64,000 bases of DNA from an uncultured Caulobacteraceae bacterium (lineage in GTDB: Bacteria > Pseudomonadota > Alphaproteobacteria > Caulobacterales > Caulobacteraceae): contig CAIQJF010000072.1 of the NCBI GenBank assembly GCA_903872075.1, forward strand, positions 53,546-117,545, written 5' to 3'. Under the pieces are notes generated by a model. It saw nothing but the letters and a program-made list of their open reading frames with translations, was not told the DNA's origin and did no database searches. Shown here in pieces: positions 7,795 through 17,004 of this stretch (position 1 is the first letter of the stretch; each line of letters starts with the position of its first letter). Both the position numbers and the translations under genes were made by a program.

Positions 7795-8913
7795 ATGATC
7801 CAGAAGGGGTGGCGCGCCCGCTGGATCGCGTGGCGCAATAGCTGGCTGTCGAATCCGGCCTTTCAACGTTGGGCGGCTGATTTTCCCCTGACCCGCGGCG
7901 TCGCGCGGCGGCGGTCAGCGGCCCTGTTCGATCTGGTTTCGGGCTTCGTCTATTCCCAGACCCTGGCCGCCGCCTTGCGCGTCGGGCTGCTGGACCGCCT
8001 CGCCGAAGGGGCCGGCTCGATTGACTCCCTGGCGAGCGCTATCGACCTGTCGCCGGACGCGGCGGAACGCCTGCTCGGCGCCTGCGCCGCCCTGGGTCTT
8101 TCCGAACGGGCGGGTGACGGCCAATGGGCGCTCGGCGCTCAGGGCGCGGCGCTGCGGGGCGCCTCCGGACTCTCCGACATGATCCGTCATCAGGCGCTTC
8201 TCTACAGCGATCTGAGCCGGCCGGAGGCGCTGCTGCGAAGCGAAGGTCCGGGGGCGGCCCTGGCCGGCTACTGGCCCTATGCCTCCGGTCTCTCCGGGGG
8301 CGCCGAAGGTCCCGCCGCGGTGGCTCCCTATTCGCGCCTGATGGCCGCCACACAGCCGGCCGTGGCCGCCGATATTCTCGACGCCTACGATATCGGCCGC
8401 CACAAACGTCTGCTGGACGTGGGTGGCGGGGACGGCGCCTTCCTGGCCGCAGCGGCGATCCGGGCCCCCGCCTTGCGTCTGGACCTGTTGGATCTCCCGG
8501 GCGTGACGGACCTGGCGCGCCGCCGGTTCGGCGAGTCCGGCCTGCTGGATCGGATCGAGATTCACACGGGTGACTTCCTCACCGGCTCCCTGCCCCGCGG
8601 CGCCGATCTGATCACGCTCATCCGGATCCTTCACGACCACGATGACGCCGGCGTGGACCGGCTGCTGCGCGAGGCGCGGGAGGCGCTGGCGCCGGGCGGG
8701 GCGCTTCTGATCGCCGAACCCATGTCTGAGGCGCCGCGACGAGATCGGGTGTCCGACGTCTATTTCGCCTTCTACCTCCTGGCCATGGGCCGGGGTCGCG
8801 CGCGCACCCCGGCCGACCTCATCGCCAGGCTCAAGGCCGCGGGGTTCAGCCACGCCCGCCGCATCCGGACGCGCTCGCCACATCTGTTGCGCGCCATTGT
8901 GGCCCACCCCTGA
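7795..8913 (+). CDS. crtF: Demethylspheroidene/hydroxyneurosporene O-methyltransferase (CrtF)
   Basis: CrtF transfers a methyl group from SAM to the C1 hydroxyl of carotenoids, giving methoxy carotenoids of the spheroidene/spirilloxanthin type. The 372-residue protein has an N-terminal winged-helix dimerisation region (LFDLVSGFVYSQTL) and a C-terminal Rossmann SAM-binding motif LLDVGGGDGAFLAA near residue 203, then LIRILHDHDD, typical of plant-type O-methyltransferases. It starts 5 bases after crtE. With crtC and crtD here, a hydroxylation-desaturation-methylation branch is predicted; no crtA is visible. Confidence 0.93.
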   Translation: MIQKGWRARWIAWRNSWLSNPAFQRWAADFPLTRGVARRRSAALFDLVSGFVYSQTLAAALRVGLLDRLAEGAGSIDSLASAIDLSPDAAERLLGACAALGLSERAGDGQWALGAQGAALRGASGLSDMIRHQALLYSDLSRPEALLRSEGPGAALAGYWPYASGLSGGAEGPAAVAPYSRLMAATQPAVAADILDAYDIGRHKRLLDVGGGDGAFLAAAAIRAPALRLDLLDLPGVTDLARRRFGESGLLDRIEIHTGDFLTGSLPRGADLITLIRILHDHDDAGVDRLLREAREALAPGGALLIAEPMSEAPRRDRVSDVYFAFYLLAMGRGRARTPADLIARLKAAGFSHARRIRTRSPHLLRAIVAHP

Positions 8914-8924
8914 CGGAGCCGCCC

Positions 8925-9863
8925 ATGGACACCCTGGCCGTGGTCATCGAAGAACCCGAGCGCCTTTCCCTGCGCCGCCTCACGCTCAAACCCGTCGCCG
9001 ATGACGATCTGGTGGTCGAGGTGCGGTGGAGCGGAATCAGCACTGGCACCGAGCGCCTGCTGTGGAGCGGCCGCATGCCGCCGTTCCCGGGCATGGGCTA
9101 TCCGCTCGTCCCCGGCTACGAATCGGTTGGCCGCGTGATCGACGCCGGCGCCGCGTCGCGGGACCGGATCGGCCAGACCGTGTTCGTGCCGGGCTCCTCC
9201 GGGTTCGAGGACGCCAGGGGCCTGTTTGGCGGCGCCGCCCGCCGGCTTGTGGTCGGCGGGGCCCGGGCGCCCGAGATCGCGGAGTCGCTCGGCGACCAGG
9301 GTGTGCTCATCGCCCTGGCGGCCACGGCCCGGCACGCCCTCGCCGCCGGCGCCGCGCCGGTCGATCTGATTGTCGGCCATGGCGTTCTGGGCCGCCTTCT
9401 GGCGCGGATCGCCGTGGCCATGGGGGGGCCGCCGCCGACGGTCTGGGAGACCAACGCCCAGCGCCGCGCCGGGGCCGCCGGCTATGCGGTCATCCACCCG
9501 GATGAAGACCCACGCCGGGACTACCGGGCGATCTATGACGTCAGCGGCGATTCGAAACTGCTCAACACCCTGATCGGCCGGCTCGCCCGGGGCGGAGAGG
9601 TGGTGCTGGCGGGGTTCTATGATCAGCCCCTCTCCTTCGATTTTCCGCCGGCCTTCATGCGCGAGGCGCGCCTGCGCGTCGCCGCCGAATGGTCGCCGCC
9701 GGACCTCGCCGCCACCACGGAACTGATCGCCGGCGGGGGGCTGTCGCTGGACGGCCTCATCACCCACCGCGTCCGGGCTTCCGACGCGGATCAGGCCTAT
9801 CGCACCGCCTTCGGCGACGCCGCCTGCCTCAAGATGGTGCTCGACTGGAGTGAGGCGTCGTGA
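8925..9863 (+). CDS. bchC: Bacteriochlorophyllide 3-hydroxyethyl dehydrogenase (BchC)
   Basis: BchC oxidises the C3 1-hydroxyethyl side chain to acetyl late in bacteriochlorophyll a synthesis. The 312-residue product is a short medium-chain-dehydrogenase-like protein with WSGISTGTERLLWSGRMPPFPGMGYPLVPGYE near the N-terminus, the family signature, and a degenerate Rossmann region LIVGHGVLGRLLARIA. It lies 11 bases after crtF and before bchX, the usual crtEF-bchCXYZ order. Confidence 0.93.
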   Translation: MDTLAVVIEEPERLSLRRLTLKPVADDDLVVEVRWSGISTGTERLLWSGRMPPFPGMGYPLVPGYESVGRVIDAGAASRDRIGQTVFVPGSSGFEDARGLFGGAARRLVVGGARAPEIAESLGDQGVLIALAATARHALAAGAAPVDLIVGHGVLGRLLARIAVAMGGPPPTVWETNAQRRAGAAGYAVIHPDEDPRRDYRAIYDVSGDSKLLNTLIGRLARGGEVVLAGFYDQPLSFDFPPAFMREARLRVAAEWSPPDLAATTELIAGGGLSLDGLITHRVRASDADQAYRTAFGDAACLKMVLDWSEAS

Positions 9864-9911
9864 TCGCCGGCAGGCGCGGCATTGTGCACCCGGCTTGTCC
9901 GTACATTTGGA

Positions 9912-9943
9912 TTGACAAGTCAGACCGTCAATTTAGTTTGACA
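9912..9943 (+). promoter_or_regulatory. Candidate bchX promoter with PpsR-like operator
   Basis: TTGACA (9912-9917) is followed after 16 bp by TAGTTT (9934-9939). Overlapping the -10 is CGT-N12-ACA (9926-9943), one base from TGT-N12-ACA, with perfect arms GTCAA/TTGAC (9927-9931, 9938-9942). A looser upstream pair (TTGTC at 9895, GACAA at 9914) has wider spacing. This would give bchXYZ-puf its own regulated start inside the superoperon. Confidence 0.55.
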
Positions 9944-9993
9944 CTTGAGGCTTTGGTAAGGTGGCCATGTCGCCGCCTTCGGGAGGGGACCTG

Positions 9994-10113
9994 ATGAATC
10001 TCCTTGATATGCGGCCCGGGTCCTTCGGAGCGACGTCCGTTCAGACTCGCGACGCGATCCAGGCCGCGAATCGATCCCGAACGCCGGCGCCTAAGGGGAG
10101 ACTGGACGGATGA
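9994..10113 (+). CDS. Small upstream ORF coupled to bchX (39 aa)
   Basis: ATG 9994 has GGGAGGGG five bases upstream and opens a 39-codon frame (MNLLDMRPGSFGATS...) whose TGA overlaps the bchX ATG (ATGA). An in-frame ATG at 9967 would extend it by nine residues but has no ribosome site. The peptide is polar with no recognised domain or membrane segment. The strong ribosome site and four-base overlap suggest a leader peptide feeding ribosomes into bchX. It could instead be a chance ORF in the leader. Confidence 0.4.
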   Translation: MNLLDMRPGSFGATSVQTRDAIQAANRSRTPAPKGRLDG

Positions 10114-11099
10114 GCGTTACTCTGATCGTCAATCGCGCCTTGCGGCAGGAAGCCGAGATCGAGCCGGATCCCGTGCACACCGGACCGGTGACCAAGGAAA
10201 CCCAGGTCATCGCCATCTACGGCAAGGGCGGCAGCGGCAAAAGCTTCGCCCTGTCGAACCTGAGCTACATGATGGCCCAGCAGGGCAAGCGCGTTCTGCT
10301 GATCGGCTGCGATCCGAAGTCCGACACCACCTCCCTGCTGTTCGGCGGCAAGTCCTGCCCGACGATCATCGAAACCTCGGCCAAGAAGAAGCTGGCCGGC
10401 GAAGAGGTGCGAATCGAGGATGTCTGCTTCACCCGCGACGGCGTGTTCGCCATGGAGCTGGGCGGACCGGAAGTCGGGCGCGGCTGCGGCGGCCGCGGCA
10501 TCATCCATGGGTTCGAACTGCTCGAAAAACTCGGTTTCCATGACTGGGGCTTCGACTATGTCCTGCTGGACTTCCTGGGTGACGTGGTCTGCGGCGGCTT
10601 CGGCCTGCCGATCGCCCGGGACATGTGCCAGAAGGTGATCGTCGTCGGGTCCAACGACCTGCAGTCGCTCTATGTGGCCAACAACGTCTGCTCCGCGGTG
10701 GAATATTTCCGCAAACTCGGCGGCAATGTCGGCGTCGCCGGCATGCTGATCAACAAGGACGACGGCACGGGCGAGGCTCAGGCCTTCGCCGAGACCGTGG
10801 GCATCCCCGTCCTCGCCGCCATCCCTGCCGACGAAGATATCCGGCGCAAGTCGGCCAACTATCAGATCATCGGCAAGCCGGGCGACCGTTGGGCCCCGTT
10901 GTTCGAGGCCCTGGCGATCAACGTGGCGGAAGCCCCGCCGGTGCGCCCCAAGCCCCTGACCCAGGACGGGCTTCTGGGCCTGTTCGCGCCCGATCAGACC
11001 GGCGGCGACTTTGTCCTCAGGCCGGCCACCCAGGCCGACATGCGCGGCGGCGTGTTCGCCGACAAACAGTCCCTCGAAGTGATCTACGACTCCGTGTGA
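10110..11099 (+). CDS. bchX: Chlorophyllide a reductase iron protein (BchX)
   Basis: BchX is the NifH-like ATPase/[4Fe-4S] electron donor of chlorophyllide a oxidoreductase, which reduces ring B to give bacteriochlorins. Visible are the P-loop AIYGKGGSGKSFALSN, the switch region GCDPKSDTT, and cluster-ligating cysteines in GGPEVGRGCGGRG and DFLGDVVCGGFGLP. The 329-residue length is normal. ATG 10110 overlaps the upstream 39-codon ORF; the N-terminal 30 or so residues before the P-loop are variable in the family. Confidence 0.97.
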   Translation: MSVTLIVNRALRQEAEIEPDPVHTGPVTKETQVIAIYGKGGSGKSFALSNLSYMMAQQGKRVLLIGCDPKSDTTSLLFGGKSCPTIIETSAKKKLAGEEVRIEDVCFTRDGVFAMELGGPEVGRGCGGRGIIHGFELLEKLGFHDWGFDYVLLDFLGDVVCGGFGLPIARDMCQKVIVVGSNDLQSLYVANNVCSAVEYFRKLGGNVGVAGMLINKDDGTGEAQAFAETVGIPVLAAIPADEDIRRKSANYQIIGKPGDRWAPLFEALAINVAEAPPVRPKPLTQDGLLGLFAPDQTGGDFVLRPATQADMRGGVFADKQSLEVIYDSV

Positions 11100-11106
11100 G
11101 GAAGAG

Positions 11107-12657
11107 ATGCGGAAATATCTCTTCGCGGAACCCCATGATGCTCCCCCGGAGGATTCAGGCGTGACGACCGCGACTTCTCCGACGGCGACGGCGGACGGCT
11201 GCCACGCCGGCGCCGATGAAATGCGCAAGGCCGCCGACGCGGCCGGCAAGTCCGAGGTGCTGGAACGCTATGCGGCCGACTATCCGAAGGGACCGCACGA
11301 TCAGCCCCAGAGCATGTGCCCGGCGTTCGGATCGCTGCGGGTGGGCCTGCGGATGCGCCGCACGGCCACGATCCTTTCCGGGTCGGCCTGCTGCGTCTAC
11401 GGCCTGACGTTCACGTCACACTTCTACGGCGCGCGCCGGACCGTGGGCTATGTGCCGTTCAACTCCGAAACCCTGGTGACGGGCAAGCTGTTCGAGGACA
11501 TCCGCGAGGCGGTGTTCCAACTGGCTGATCCGGAGCTTTACGACACGGTGATCGTCACCAATCTCTGCGTGCCCACCGCCTCTGGCGTGCCGCTCCAACT
11601 GCTGCCCAAGGAAATCAATGGCGTCCGGATCGTCGGGATCGACGTGCCCGGATTCGGCGTTCCCACCCATGCCGAAGCCAAGGACGTCCTGGCCGGGGCG
11701 ATGTTGAAATATGCGCGCGGCGAGGCTGAGCAGGGTCCCGTGGCCGCGCCCCGGGAACGCTCCGACAAGCCGACCATCACGCTCCTGGGCGAGATGTTTC
11801 CCGCCGATCCGGTAGGCATCGGCATGTTGCTGGCGCCGCTGGGACTGGCGGCCGGTCCCGTGGTGCCGACGCGCGAGTGGCGCGAACTCTACGCCGCGCT
11901 CGACTGCGCCGCCGTGGCCGCCATCCATCCGCACTACACCGCCTCGGTGCGGGAGTTCACGGCGGCCGGCCGGGCCATTGTGGGTTCGGCGCCGGTCGGC
12001 TGCGACGGTACGGCCGCCTGGCTGGATTCCATCGGCCAGGCCTGCGGCATCGCCCAGTCGCAGGTTGACGCCGCCAAGAACCGCTTCCTGCCCGCCATTC
12101 AGGGCGCACTGGCCGCCGCGCCGATCAAGGGCCGGGTCACCGTGAGCGGCTATGAAGGCTCGGAACTGCTCGTCGCCCGGCTGCTGATCGAAAGCGGCGC
12201 GGACGTTCCCTATGTCGGGTCGGCCTGCCCCCGCACCCCTTGGTCCGAGCCGGATCGCCAATGGCTTGAAGCCCGGGGCGTGAGGGTTCAGTTCCGCGCA
12301 TCTCTGGAGCAGGACATCGCGGCGGTCGAGGAGTTCGGGCCGGATCTGGCCATCGGCACCACGCCGGTCGTCCAGCACGCCAAGCAGAAGTCGATCCCCG
12401 CCCTCTATTTCACCAACCTCATCTCCGCCCGCCCCCTCATGGGCCCGGCGGGCGCCGGTTCCCTGGCCCAGGTCATCAACGCGGCCCTGGGCAACAAGGG
12501 CCGCTTTGAAGCCATGAGTGCGTTCTTTGACGGCGTCGGAGTCGGCCACGCCACGGGCGTCTGGGAAGACACGCCCGTCGATCGGCCCGAGTTCAAGGCT
12601 CGCTACGCCAAGACCGCCGCGGCCCTGCGCGCCCAGGAAGAGGCGGTGGGCACATGA
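11107..12657 (+). CDS. bchY: Chlorophyllide a reductase subunit Y (BchY)
   Basis: BchY with BchZ forms the NifDK-like catalytic component that receives electrons from BchX and holds the chlorophyllide substrate. The 516-residue protein has cysteines in [14 protein letters not shown] and [13 protein letters not shown] plus [13 protein letters not shown], the expected [4Fe-4S] ligand pattern. It starts 7 bases after bchX and ends in a four-base ATGA overlap with bchZ, consistent with stoichiometric synthesis. Confidence 0.96.
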   Translation: MRKYLFAEPHDAPPEDSGVTTATSPTATADGCHAGADEMRKAADAAGKSEVLERYAADYPKGPHDQPQSMCPAFGSLRVGLRMRRTATILSGSACCVYGLTFTSHFYGARRTVGYVPFNSETLVTGKLFEDIREAVFQLADPELYDTVIVTNLCVPTASGVPLQLLPKEINGVRIVGIDVPGFGVPTHAEAKDVLAGAMLKYARGEAEQGPVAAPRERSDKPTITLLGEMFPADPVGIGMLLAPLGLAAGPVVPTREWRELYAALDCAAVAAIHPHYTASVREFTAAGRAIVGSAPVGCDGTAAWLDSIGQACGIAQSQVDAAKNRFLPAIQGALAAAPIKGRVTVSGYEGSELLVARLLIESGADVPYVGSACPRTPWSEPDRQWLEARGVRVQFRASLEQDIAAVEEFGPDLAIGTTPVVQHAKQKSIPALYFTNLISARPLMGPAGAGSLAQVINAALGNKGRFEAMSAFFDGVGVGHATGVWEDTPVDRPEFKARYAKTAAALRAQEEAVGT

Positions 12658-14108
12658 CCCTCGTCCTCGATCACGATCGGGCCGGCGGCTACTGGGGCGC
12701 GGTCTACGCCTTCACGGCGATCAAGGGCCTGCAGGTCATCATCGACGGTCCGGTGGGCTGCGAGAATCTGCCGGTGACCTCGGTGCTGCACTACACCGAT
12801 GGCCTGCCGCCCCATGAACTGCCGATTGTCGTCACGGGCCTGGGCGAAGAGGAACTGGGTCAGACCGGCACAGAAGGCGCGATGAAGCGCGCCTGGCGGA
12901 CCCTCGACAGGGATCTGCCGGCGGTGGTTGTCACCGGCTCGATCGCCGAGATGATCGGCGGCGGGGTGACGCCCGAAGGCACCAACATCCAGCGCTTCCT
13001 GCCGCGCACCATCGACGAGGACCAGTGGCAGAGCGCCAATCGGGCCCTGACCTGGCTGTGGACGCAGTTCGGTCCGAAGAAGGCGATCAAGGCCCGTCCG
13101 CGCGTTGAAGGCGAGAAGCCGAAGGTCAATATCATCGGGCCGATCTACGGCATGTTCAACCTGGCCTCGGACCTGGCCGAGATCCGGCGGCTGATCGAAG
13201 GCATCGGCGCCCAGGTGAACATGACCTTCCCGCTGGGGAGTCACCTGGCCGACATCCGCAAGCTGGCGGACGCCGAGGTCAATGTCTGCATGTACCGGGA
13301 GTTCGGCCGTCAGCTCTGTGAGACCCTGGAGCGCCCCTATCTGCAGGCGCCCATCGGGCTGGAGTCCACGACCAAATTCCTGCGGACCCTGGGCGAGATG
13401 CTGGGGCTGGATCCGGAACCGTTCATCGAGCGGGAAAAGCACACCACGATCAAGCCGATCTGGGACCTGTGGCGCTCGGTGACCCAGGACTTCTTCGGCA
13501 CCGCCAGCTTCGCCATTGTCGCCAACGAGACCTACGCCCGGGGCGTGCGGAACTTCCTCGAGACCGACATGGGCCTGCCCTGCGCGTTCGCTTTCGCCCG
13601 CACCGCCGGGGTCAAGCCGGACAACGCCGCTGTACAGCGCGCCATCCGCGAGACCCCGCCGCTGGTGATGTTCGGCAGCATCAATGAGCGGATGTACATG
13701 GCCGAGGCGGGCTCACGGGCGACCTGGGTTCCCGCCTCCTTCCCCGGGGCGATCATCCGCCGTCACACCGGCACGCCGTTCATGGGCTACTCGGGCGCGA
13801 CCTACCTGATCCAGGAGGTCTGCAACGCCCTCTTCGACACGCTGTTCCACATTCTGCCGCTGGCCAGCCAGATGGACCGGGTCGAGGCCACCCCGGCCCG
13901 GCGTCACGTGGAATTGCCGTGGGATGACGCGGCCAAGGCGGCGCTCGACCGCCTCGTCGAGGCCCAGCCGGTTCTGGTGCGGATTTCGGCCGCCAAACGG
14001 CTGCGGGACGCGGCCGAGCGCGCCGCGCGCCTGGACGGAGACACGCGGGTCACGGCTGAGCGCGTAGCAAAGGCTCACGCCGGCTTGATGGCGGGGCAAC
14101 CCGCGTGA
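12654..14108 (+). CDS. bchZ: Chlorophyllide a reductase subunit Z (BchZ)
   Basis: BchZ is the NifK-like partner of BchY. The 484-residue product begins with [28 protein letters not shown], has [12 protein letters not shown] and [22 protein letters not shown], and carries the C-terminal [33 protein letters not shown] segment of the family. It is coupled to bchY by ATGA. The next 190 bases lead to pufB without a pufQ-like gene. Confidence 0.96.
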   Translation: MTLVLDHDRAGGYWGAVYAFTAIKGLQVIIDGPVGCENLPVTSVLHYTDGLPPHELPIVVTGLGEEELGQTGTEGAMKRAWRTLDRDLPAVVVTGSIAEMIGGGVTPEGTNIQRFLPRTIDEDQWQSANRALTWLWTQFGPKKAIKARPRVEGEKPKVNIIGPIYGMFNLASDLAEIRRLIEGIGAQVNMTFPLGSHLADIRKLADAEVNVCMYREFGRQLCETLERPYLQAPIGLESTTKFLRTLGEMLGLDPEPFIEREKHTTIKPIWDLWRSVTQDFFGTASFAIVANETYARGVRNFLETDMGLPCAFAFARTAGVKPDNAAVQRAIRETPPLVMFGSINERMYMAEAGSRATWVPASFPGAIIRRHTGTPFMGYSGATYLIQEVCNALFDTLFHILPLASQMDRVEATPARRHVELPWDDAAKAALDRLVEAQPVLVRISAAKRLRDAAERAARLDGDTRVTAERVAKAHAGLMAGQPA

Positions 14109-14298
14109 CCCAAGCCTTCCGCATACGACGCAACTCAGACGCTGGACCGCCGATCTTCGGCCGCGCCGGAGCGCAACCAAACGGGGCCGCGGCCGACGCC
14201 CCCCCAGCCAATGTCTCGATGATGGTCGTCGCGACAGACTTCGCTGTGAACGCAAGCCCGAGGTTCGGACAGGCAGCAGCGGGATAGGAGGAGAAGTT
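14109..14298 (+). other. bchZ-pufB intergenic region without pufQ
   Basis: This interval is where pufQ sits in Rhodobacter. The only ORF (14105-14287, GTG overlapping the bchZ stop) encodes 60 residues with no membrane segment and no PufQ resemblance, so I do not call it a gene. A strong ribosome site TAGGAGGAG precedes pufB. I could not identify a convincing puf promoter or TGT-N12-ACA here. Confidence 0.6.
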
Positions 14299-14529
14299 AT
14301 GGCAGATAGAGATTCCAGTACAGGCAGCCTGTCCGGCCTCACCGAGGCCGAAGCGAAGGAGTTCCACAGGATCTTCCTCGGAAGCTTCGTGCTGTTCGTG
14401 ATGCTCGCGGTCACCGCACACATTCTGGTCTGGGCATGGCGTCCCTGGTTCCCGGGCGCTCACGGTTATGCCGAGGCGGTTGTCGGAGCGAAGATGGCGC
14501 TCGCCCCCGTCCTCGCGCACTTCGCTTAA
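14299..14529 (+). CDS. pufB: Light-harvesting 1 beta polypeptide (PufB)
   Basis: PufB is the LH1 beta subunit, a single-pass inner-membrane protein that binds bacteriochlorophyll a and carotenoid in the ring around the reaction centre. The 76-residue product has a polar N-terminus with [16 protein letters not shown], a transmembrane helix and the Mg-ligand His in [15 protein letters not shown]. Unlike short LH1 betas it has a roughly 20-residue C-terminal extension ([24 protein letters not shown]). TAGGAGGAG is well placed upstream. Confidence 0.95.
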   Translation: MADRDSSTGSLSGLTEAEAKEFHRIFLGSFVLFVMLAVTAHILVWAWRPWFPGAHGYAEAVVGAKMALAPVLAHFA

Positions 14530-14541
14530 AGGAGAGAGAAC

Positions 14542-14751
14542 ATGTGGAGACTTTGGCTGCTTTTCGATCCGCGCCGCGTACTCGTCGCGCTGTTCGCGTT
14601 CCTGTTCGGTTTGGCAATCCTGCTGCATTTCGTCGTGCTCGGCACCCCTCGGTTCAACTGGATCGAAGGCCCGACGGCGAAGAAGCCGGCCCCCGCCGCC
14701 GCCCTCGCGCCCAATCTCGATCCGGCCAAGGCGCCGGTCGCGTCGGCCTAG
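14542..14751 (+). CDS. pufA: Light-harvesting 1 alpha polypeptide (PufA)
   Basis: PufA is the LH1 alpha subunit. The 69-residue product begins MWRLWLLFDPRRVLVALFAFLFGLAILLHFVVL, with the conserved FDPRR interface motif and the His Mg-ligand, followed by TPRFNWIEG. The C-terminal 25 residues are Ala/Pro/Lys-rich. It is 12 bases after pufB with a GGAGAG ribosome site. Two inverted repeats immediately after the stop probably shape pufBA versus pufLM mRNA levels. Confidence 0.95.
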   Translation: MWRLWLLFDPRRVLVALFAFLFGLAILLHFVVLGTPRFNWIEGPTAKKPAPAAALAPNLDPAKAPVASA

Positions 14752-14809
14752 GCGACCGCGGTCGCCATGGGCGGCGGGCGCATCGCGGCTTGACCACGTG
14801 CGCCCGCCG
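14751..14809 (+). repeat. pufA-pufL intercistronic hairpins
   Basis: Two structures lie between pufA and pufL. A perfect 16-base palindrome GGCGACCGCGGTCGCC occupies 14751-14766. A hairpin has an 11-bp perfect stem (CGGCGGGCGCA 14772-14782 with TGCGCCCGCCG 14799-14809) and a 16-base loop. Neither is followed by a T-run. In Rhodobacter a hairpin at this position protects pufBA mRNA from 3' decay, giving more LH1 than reaction-centre mRNA; the same role is inferred here. Confidence 0.75.
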
Positions 14810-14883
14810 TCCGGCTGACTGACTGACGGACTAGAGGAACGTTGTTCCAACCCTTCGAATGATAACGGGCGGAGATATCGACG

Positions 14884-15708
14884 ATGGCCCTGCTGAGCTT
14901 TGAACGAAAATATCGGGTGCGAGGCGGCACGCTGATCGGCGGCGACCTCTTCGACTTCTGGGTGGGGCCTTTCTATGTCGGTTTCTTCGGCGTCACCGCC
15001 GCACTCTGCGCCGCGGTCGGCACCGCCCTGATCGTCTACGGGGCGTCGCTCGGACCGACCTGGGATATCTGGCGGATCAGCATTGATCCACCTGACGTCA
15101 GCTATGGCCTGCGCCTGGCGCCTCTGCAGGAGGGCGGGCTCTGGCAAGTCATCACCTTCTTCGCCCTGGGATCGTTCGTGTCCTGGGCCCTGCGGGAAGT
15201 CGAGATCGCCCGCAAGCTCGGCATAGGCCTGCATGTCCCGGTGGCCTTCAGCATGGCCATCTTCGCCTATTTCACCCTGGAGGTGATCCGTCCGATCTGG
15301 ATGGGCGCGTGGGGCTACGGCTTTCCCTACGGCATCTTCAGTCACCTGGAGTGGGTGTCCAACACTGGATATAAGTATGTGAATTTTCACTACAATCCGG
15401 TTCACATGGTGGCCATTACCCTGTTCTTCACCACCACTTTCGCCCTGGCGCTGCACGGATCGTTGATCCTCTCCGCCGTCAATCCCGGCAAGGGTGAAGA
15501 GGTGAAGACGCCGGAACACGAAGACAGCTTCTTCCGCGACGTGATGGGCTACTCCATCGGCACGCTCGGCATTCACCGCCTGGGCCTGTTCCTCGCTCTG
15601 TCGGCGGTGTTCTTCAGCGCCGTCTGCATCGTCATCAGTGGCCCCATCTGGTCCCAAGGCTGGCCGGAGTGGTGGAACTGGTGGAAAAATCTTCCGATCT
15701 GGAGCTAG
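14884..15708 (+). CDS. pufL: Photosynthetic reaction centre L subunit (PufL)
   Basis: PufL is one of two five-helix core subunits of the type-2 reaction centre, binding the special pair, accessory pigments and the quinones. The 274-residue product begins [33 protein letters not shown] and has the special-pair His in NFHYNPVHM, the non-haem iron His in [12 protein letters not shown], and the acidic cluster [11 protein letters not shown] lining the QB site. GGAG lies upstream of ATG 14884. Confidence 0.97.
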   Translation: MALLSFERKYRVRGGTLIGGDLFDFWVGPFYVGFFGVTAALCAAVGTALIVYGASLGPTWDIWRISIDPPDVSYGLRLAPLQEGGLWQVITFFALGSFVSWALREVEIARKLGIGLHVPVAFSMAIFAYFTLEVIRPIWMGAWGYGFPYGIFSHLEWVSNTGYKYVNFHYNPVHMVAITLFFTTTFALALHGSLILSAVNPGKGEEVKTPEHEDSFFRDVMGYSIGTLGIHRLGLFLALSAVFFSAVCIVISGPIWSQGWPEWWNWWKNLPIWS

Positions 15709-15722
15709 GGGAGTTCAAATCC

Positions 15723-16649
15723 GTGGCTAGCTATCAAAACATCTTCACCCAGGTTCAGGTCCGCGGCCCCGCCGAGATGGGCGTGCCGCTGGGTCGTGGG
15801 CAAATGGCCCGAGAGGGTCGTCCCTTCTTCTTCCGGCTGCTGGGCATTATCGGTAACGCCCAGATCGGCCCCATCTACCTCGGGATGACCGGCGCCCTGT
15901 CCCTGCTGTTCGGCTTCATCGCGTTCGAGATCATCGGTCTCAACATGTTGGCGTCGGTGAAGTGGAACTGGGTCGAGTTCATTCGGCAACTGCCATGGCT
16001 GGGCCTGCAGCCGCCGGCCCCGGAATATGGGCTCACATTGTTCCCCCCGCTCGCGCAGGGCGGCTGGTGGCTCATGACCGGCTTCTTCCTGACCGCCTCG
16101 CTGATCCTGTGGTGGGTGCGGACCTACCTGCGCGCGCGGGCCCTGGGCCTCGGGACGCATGTCGCCTGGGCGTTCGCCTCAGCCATCTGGCTCTATCTGG
16201 TTCTGGGCTTCATTCGTCCGATCCTGATGGGCTCATGGAGCGAGGCAGTGCCGTTCGGCATCTTCCCGCACCTGGACTGGGTGGGATCCTTCTCCATCCG
16301 CTATGGCAACCTGTTCTATAATCCCTTCCACTGCTTCTCGATCGCCTTCCTCTACGGGTCGACCCTGCTGTTCGCCATGCACGCCGCCACAATCCTGGCG
16401 GTGAGCCGTTACGGCGGCGACCGGGAGCTGGAGCAGATCACCGACCGCGGAACGGCGTCGGAGCGCGCGGCCCTGTTCTGGCGATGGACCATGGGCTTCA
16501 ACGCCACCATGGAATCCATCCACCGCTGGGCCTGGTGGTTCGCCGTGCTCACCCCGCTGACCGGCGGCATAGGCATCCTGCTCACCGGCACCGTGGTGGA
16601 CGACTGGCACACCTGGGCGGTAACCCACCACTACGCCTTCACCGAGTAG
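15723..16649 (+). CDS. pufM: Photosynthetic reaction centre M subunit (PufM)
   Basis: PufM is the second reaction-centre core subunit. The track start (TTG 15669) is inside pufL. GTG 15723, with GGGGAG upstream, gives the usual N-terminus [19 protein letters not shown] and 308 residues. Conserved stretches include [64 protein letters not shown] and [16 protein letters not shown]. No pufC or pufX follows; the next feature is an intrinsic terminator. Confidence 0.97.
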   Translation: MASYQNIFTQVQVRGPAEMGVPLGRGQMAREGRPFFFRLLGIIGNAQIGPIYLGMTGALSLLFGFIAFEIIGLNMLASVKWNWVEFIRQLPWLGLQPPAPEYGLTLFPPLAQGGWWLMTGFFLTASLILWWVRTYLRARALGLGTHVAWAFASAIWLYLVLGFIRPILMGSWSEAVPFGIFPHLDWVGSFSIRYGNLFYNPFHCFSIAFLYGSTLLFAMHAATILAVSRYGGDRELEQITDRGTASERAALFWRWTMGFNATMESIHRWAWWFAVLTPLTGGIGILLTGTVVDDWHTWAVTHHYAFTE

Positions 16650-17004
16650 GCGCGGCGTCGAGCCGGACCCGCCTGAGGGGGAGGGTTCGCGCATCGCGCA
16701 CTCGGAGGCCTCGAGGCTCACGCCTCGGGGCCTCTTTTCTTTTGGGGGAGGCCGTCGCGACCTGGCCATCGAGCGTCGCGGGCGACATTCGGAGCGCTCA
16801 GAGCGCCCTGTAGACCGCGCGGTTGGAAGGCGTTGACCTGACATCAGGGATGCGAATGCGGGGCGGGGAGCGGTGCAGCGCGGCCTCGCGGTGCGCCGGG
16901 AGGGGCCTGCTCCCTCGCCGGCCAGGATCAGAGTTTCGAGACGAGCGCCAAGGCTGTCGTGGCCACATGACCGCGTGCTGCGGCCGGCGGCCGCGAGCGA
17001 GACC
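16650..17004 (+). other. Non-coding interval between pufM and pucC
   Basis: This 355-base stretch separates the convergent puf and puc operons. Apart from the pufM terminator (16705-16743) I see no gene, RNA or operator in it. The ORFs in the track here (for example 16823-17092) run antisense through pucC and have unconstrained composition. Confidence 0.6.
16705..16743 (+). terminator. Intrinsic terminator after pufM
   Basis: A 13-bp stem (GAGGCCTCGAGGC 16705-16717 with GCCTCGGGGCCTC 16722-16734, one G-U pair), loop TCAC, is followed directly by TTTTCTTTT (16735-16743). This is a strong Rho-independent terminator about 55 bases after the pufM stop, marking the end of the crtEF-bchCXYZ-pufBALM unit. 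Confidence 0.9.

Noticed and set aside
14105-14287. 60-codon ORF overlapping the bchZ stop (GTGA), in the pufQ position
   Set aside because: The product has no membrane segment and no similarity to PufQ, and there is no separate ribosome site; it is probably leader sequence of pufB.
15669-15722. TTG start of pufM inside pufL
   Set aside because: GTG 15723 has a ribosome site and gives the family N-terminus [14 protein letters not shown].
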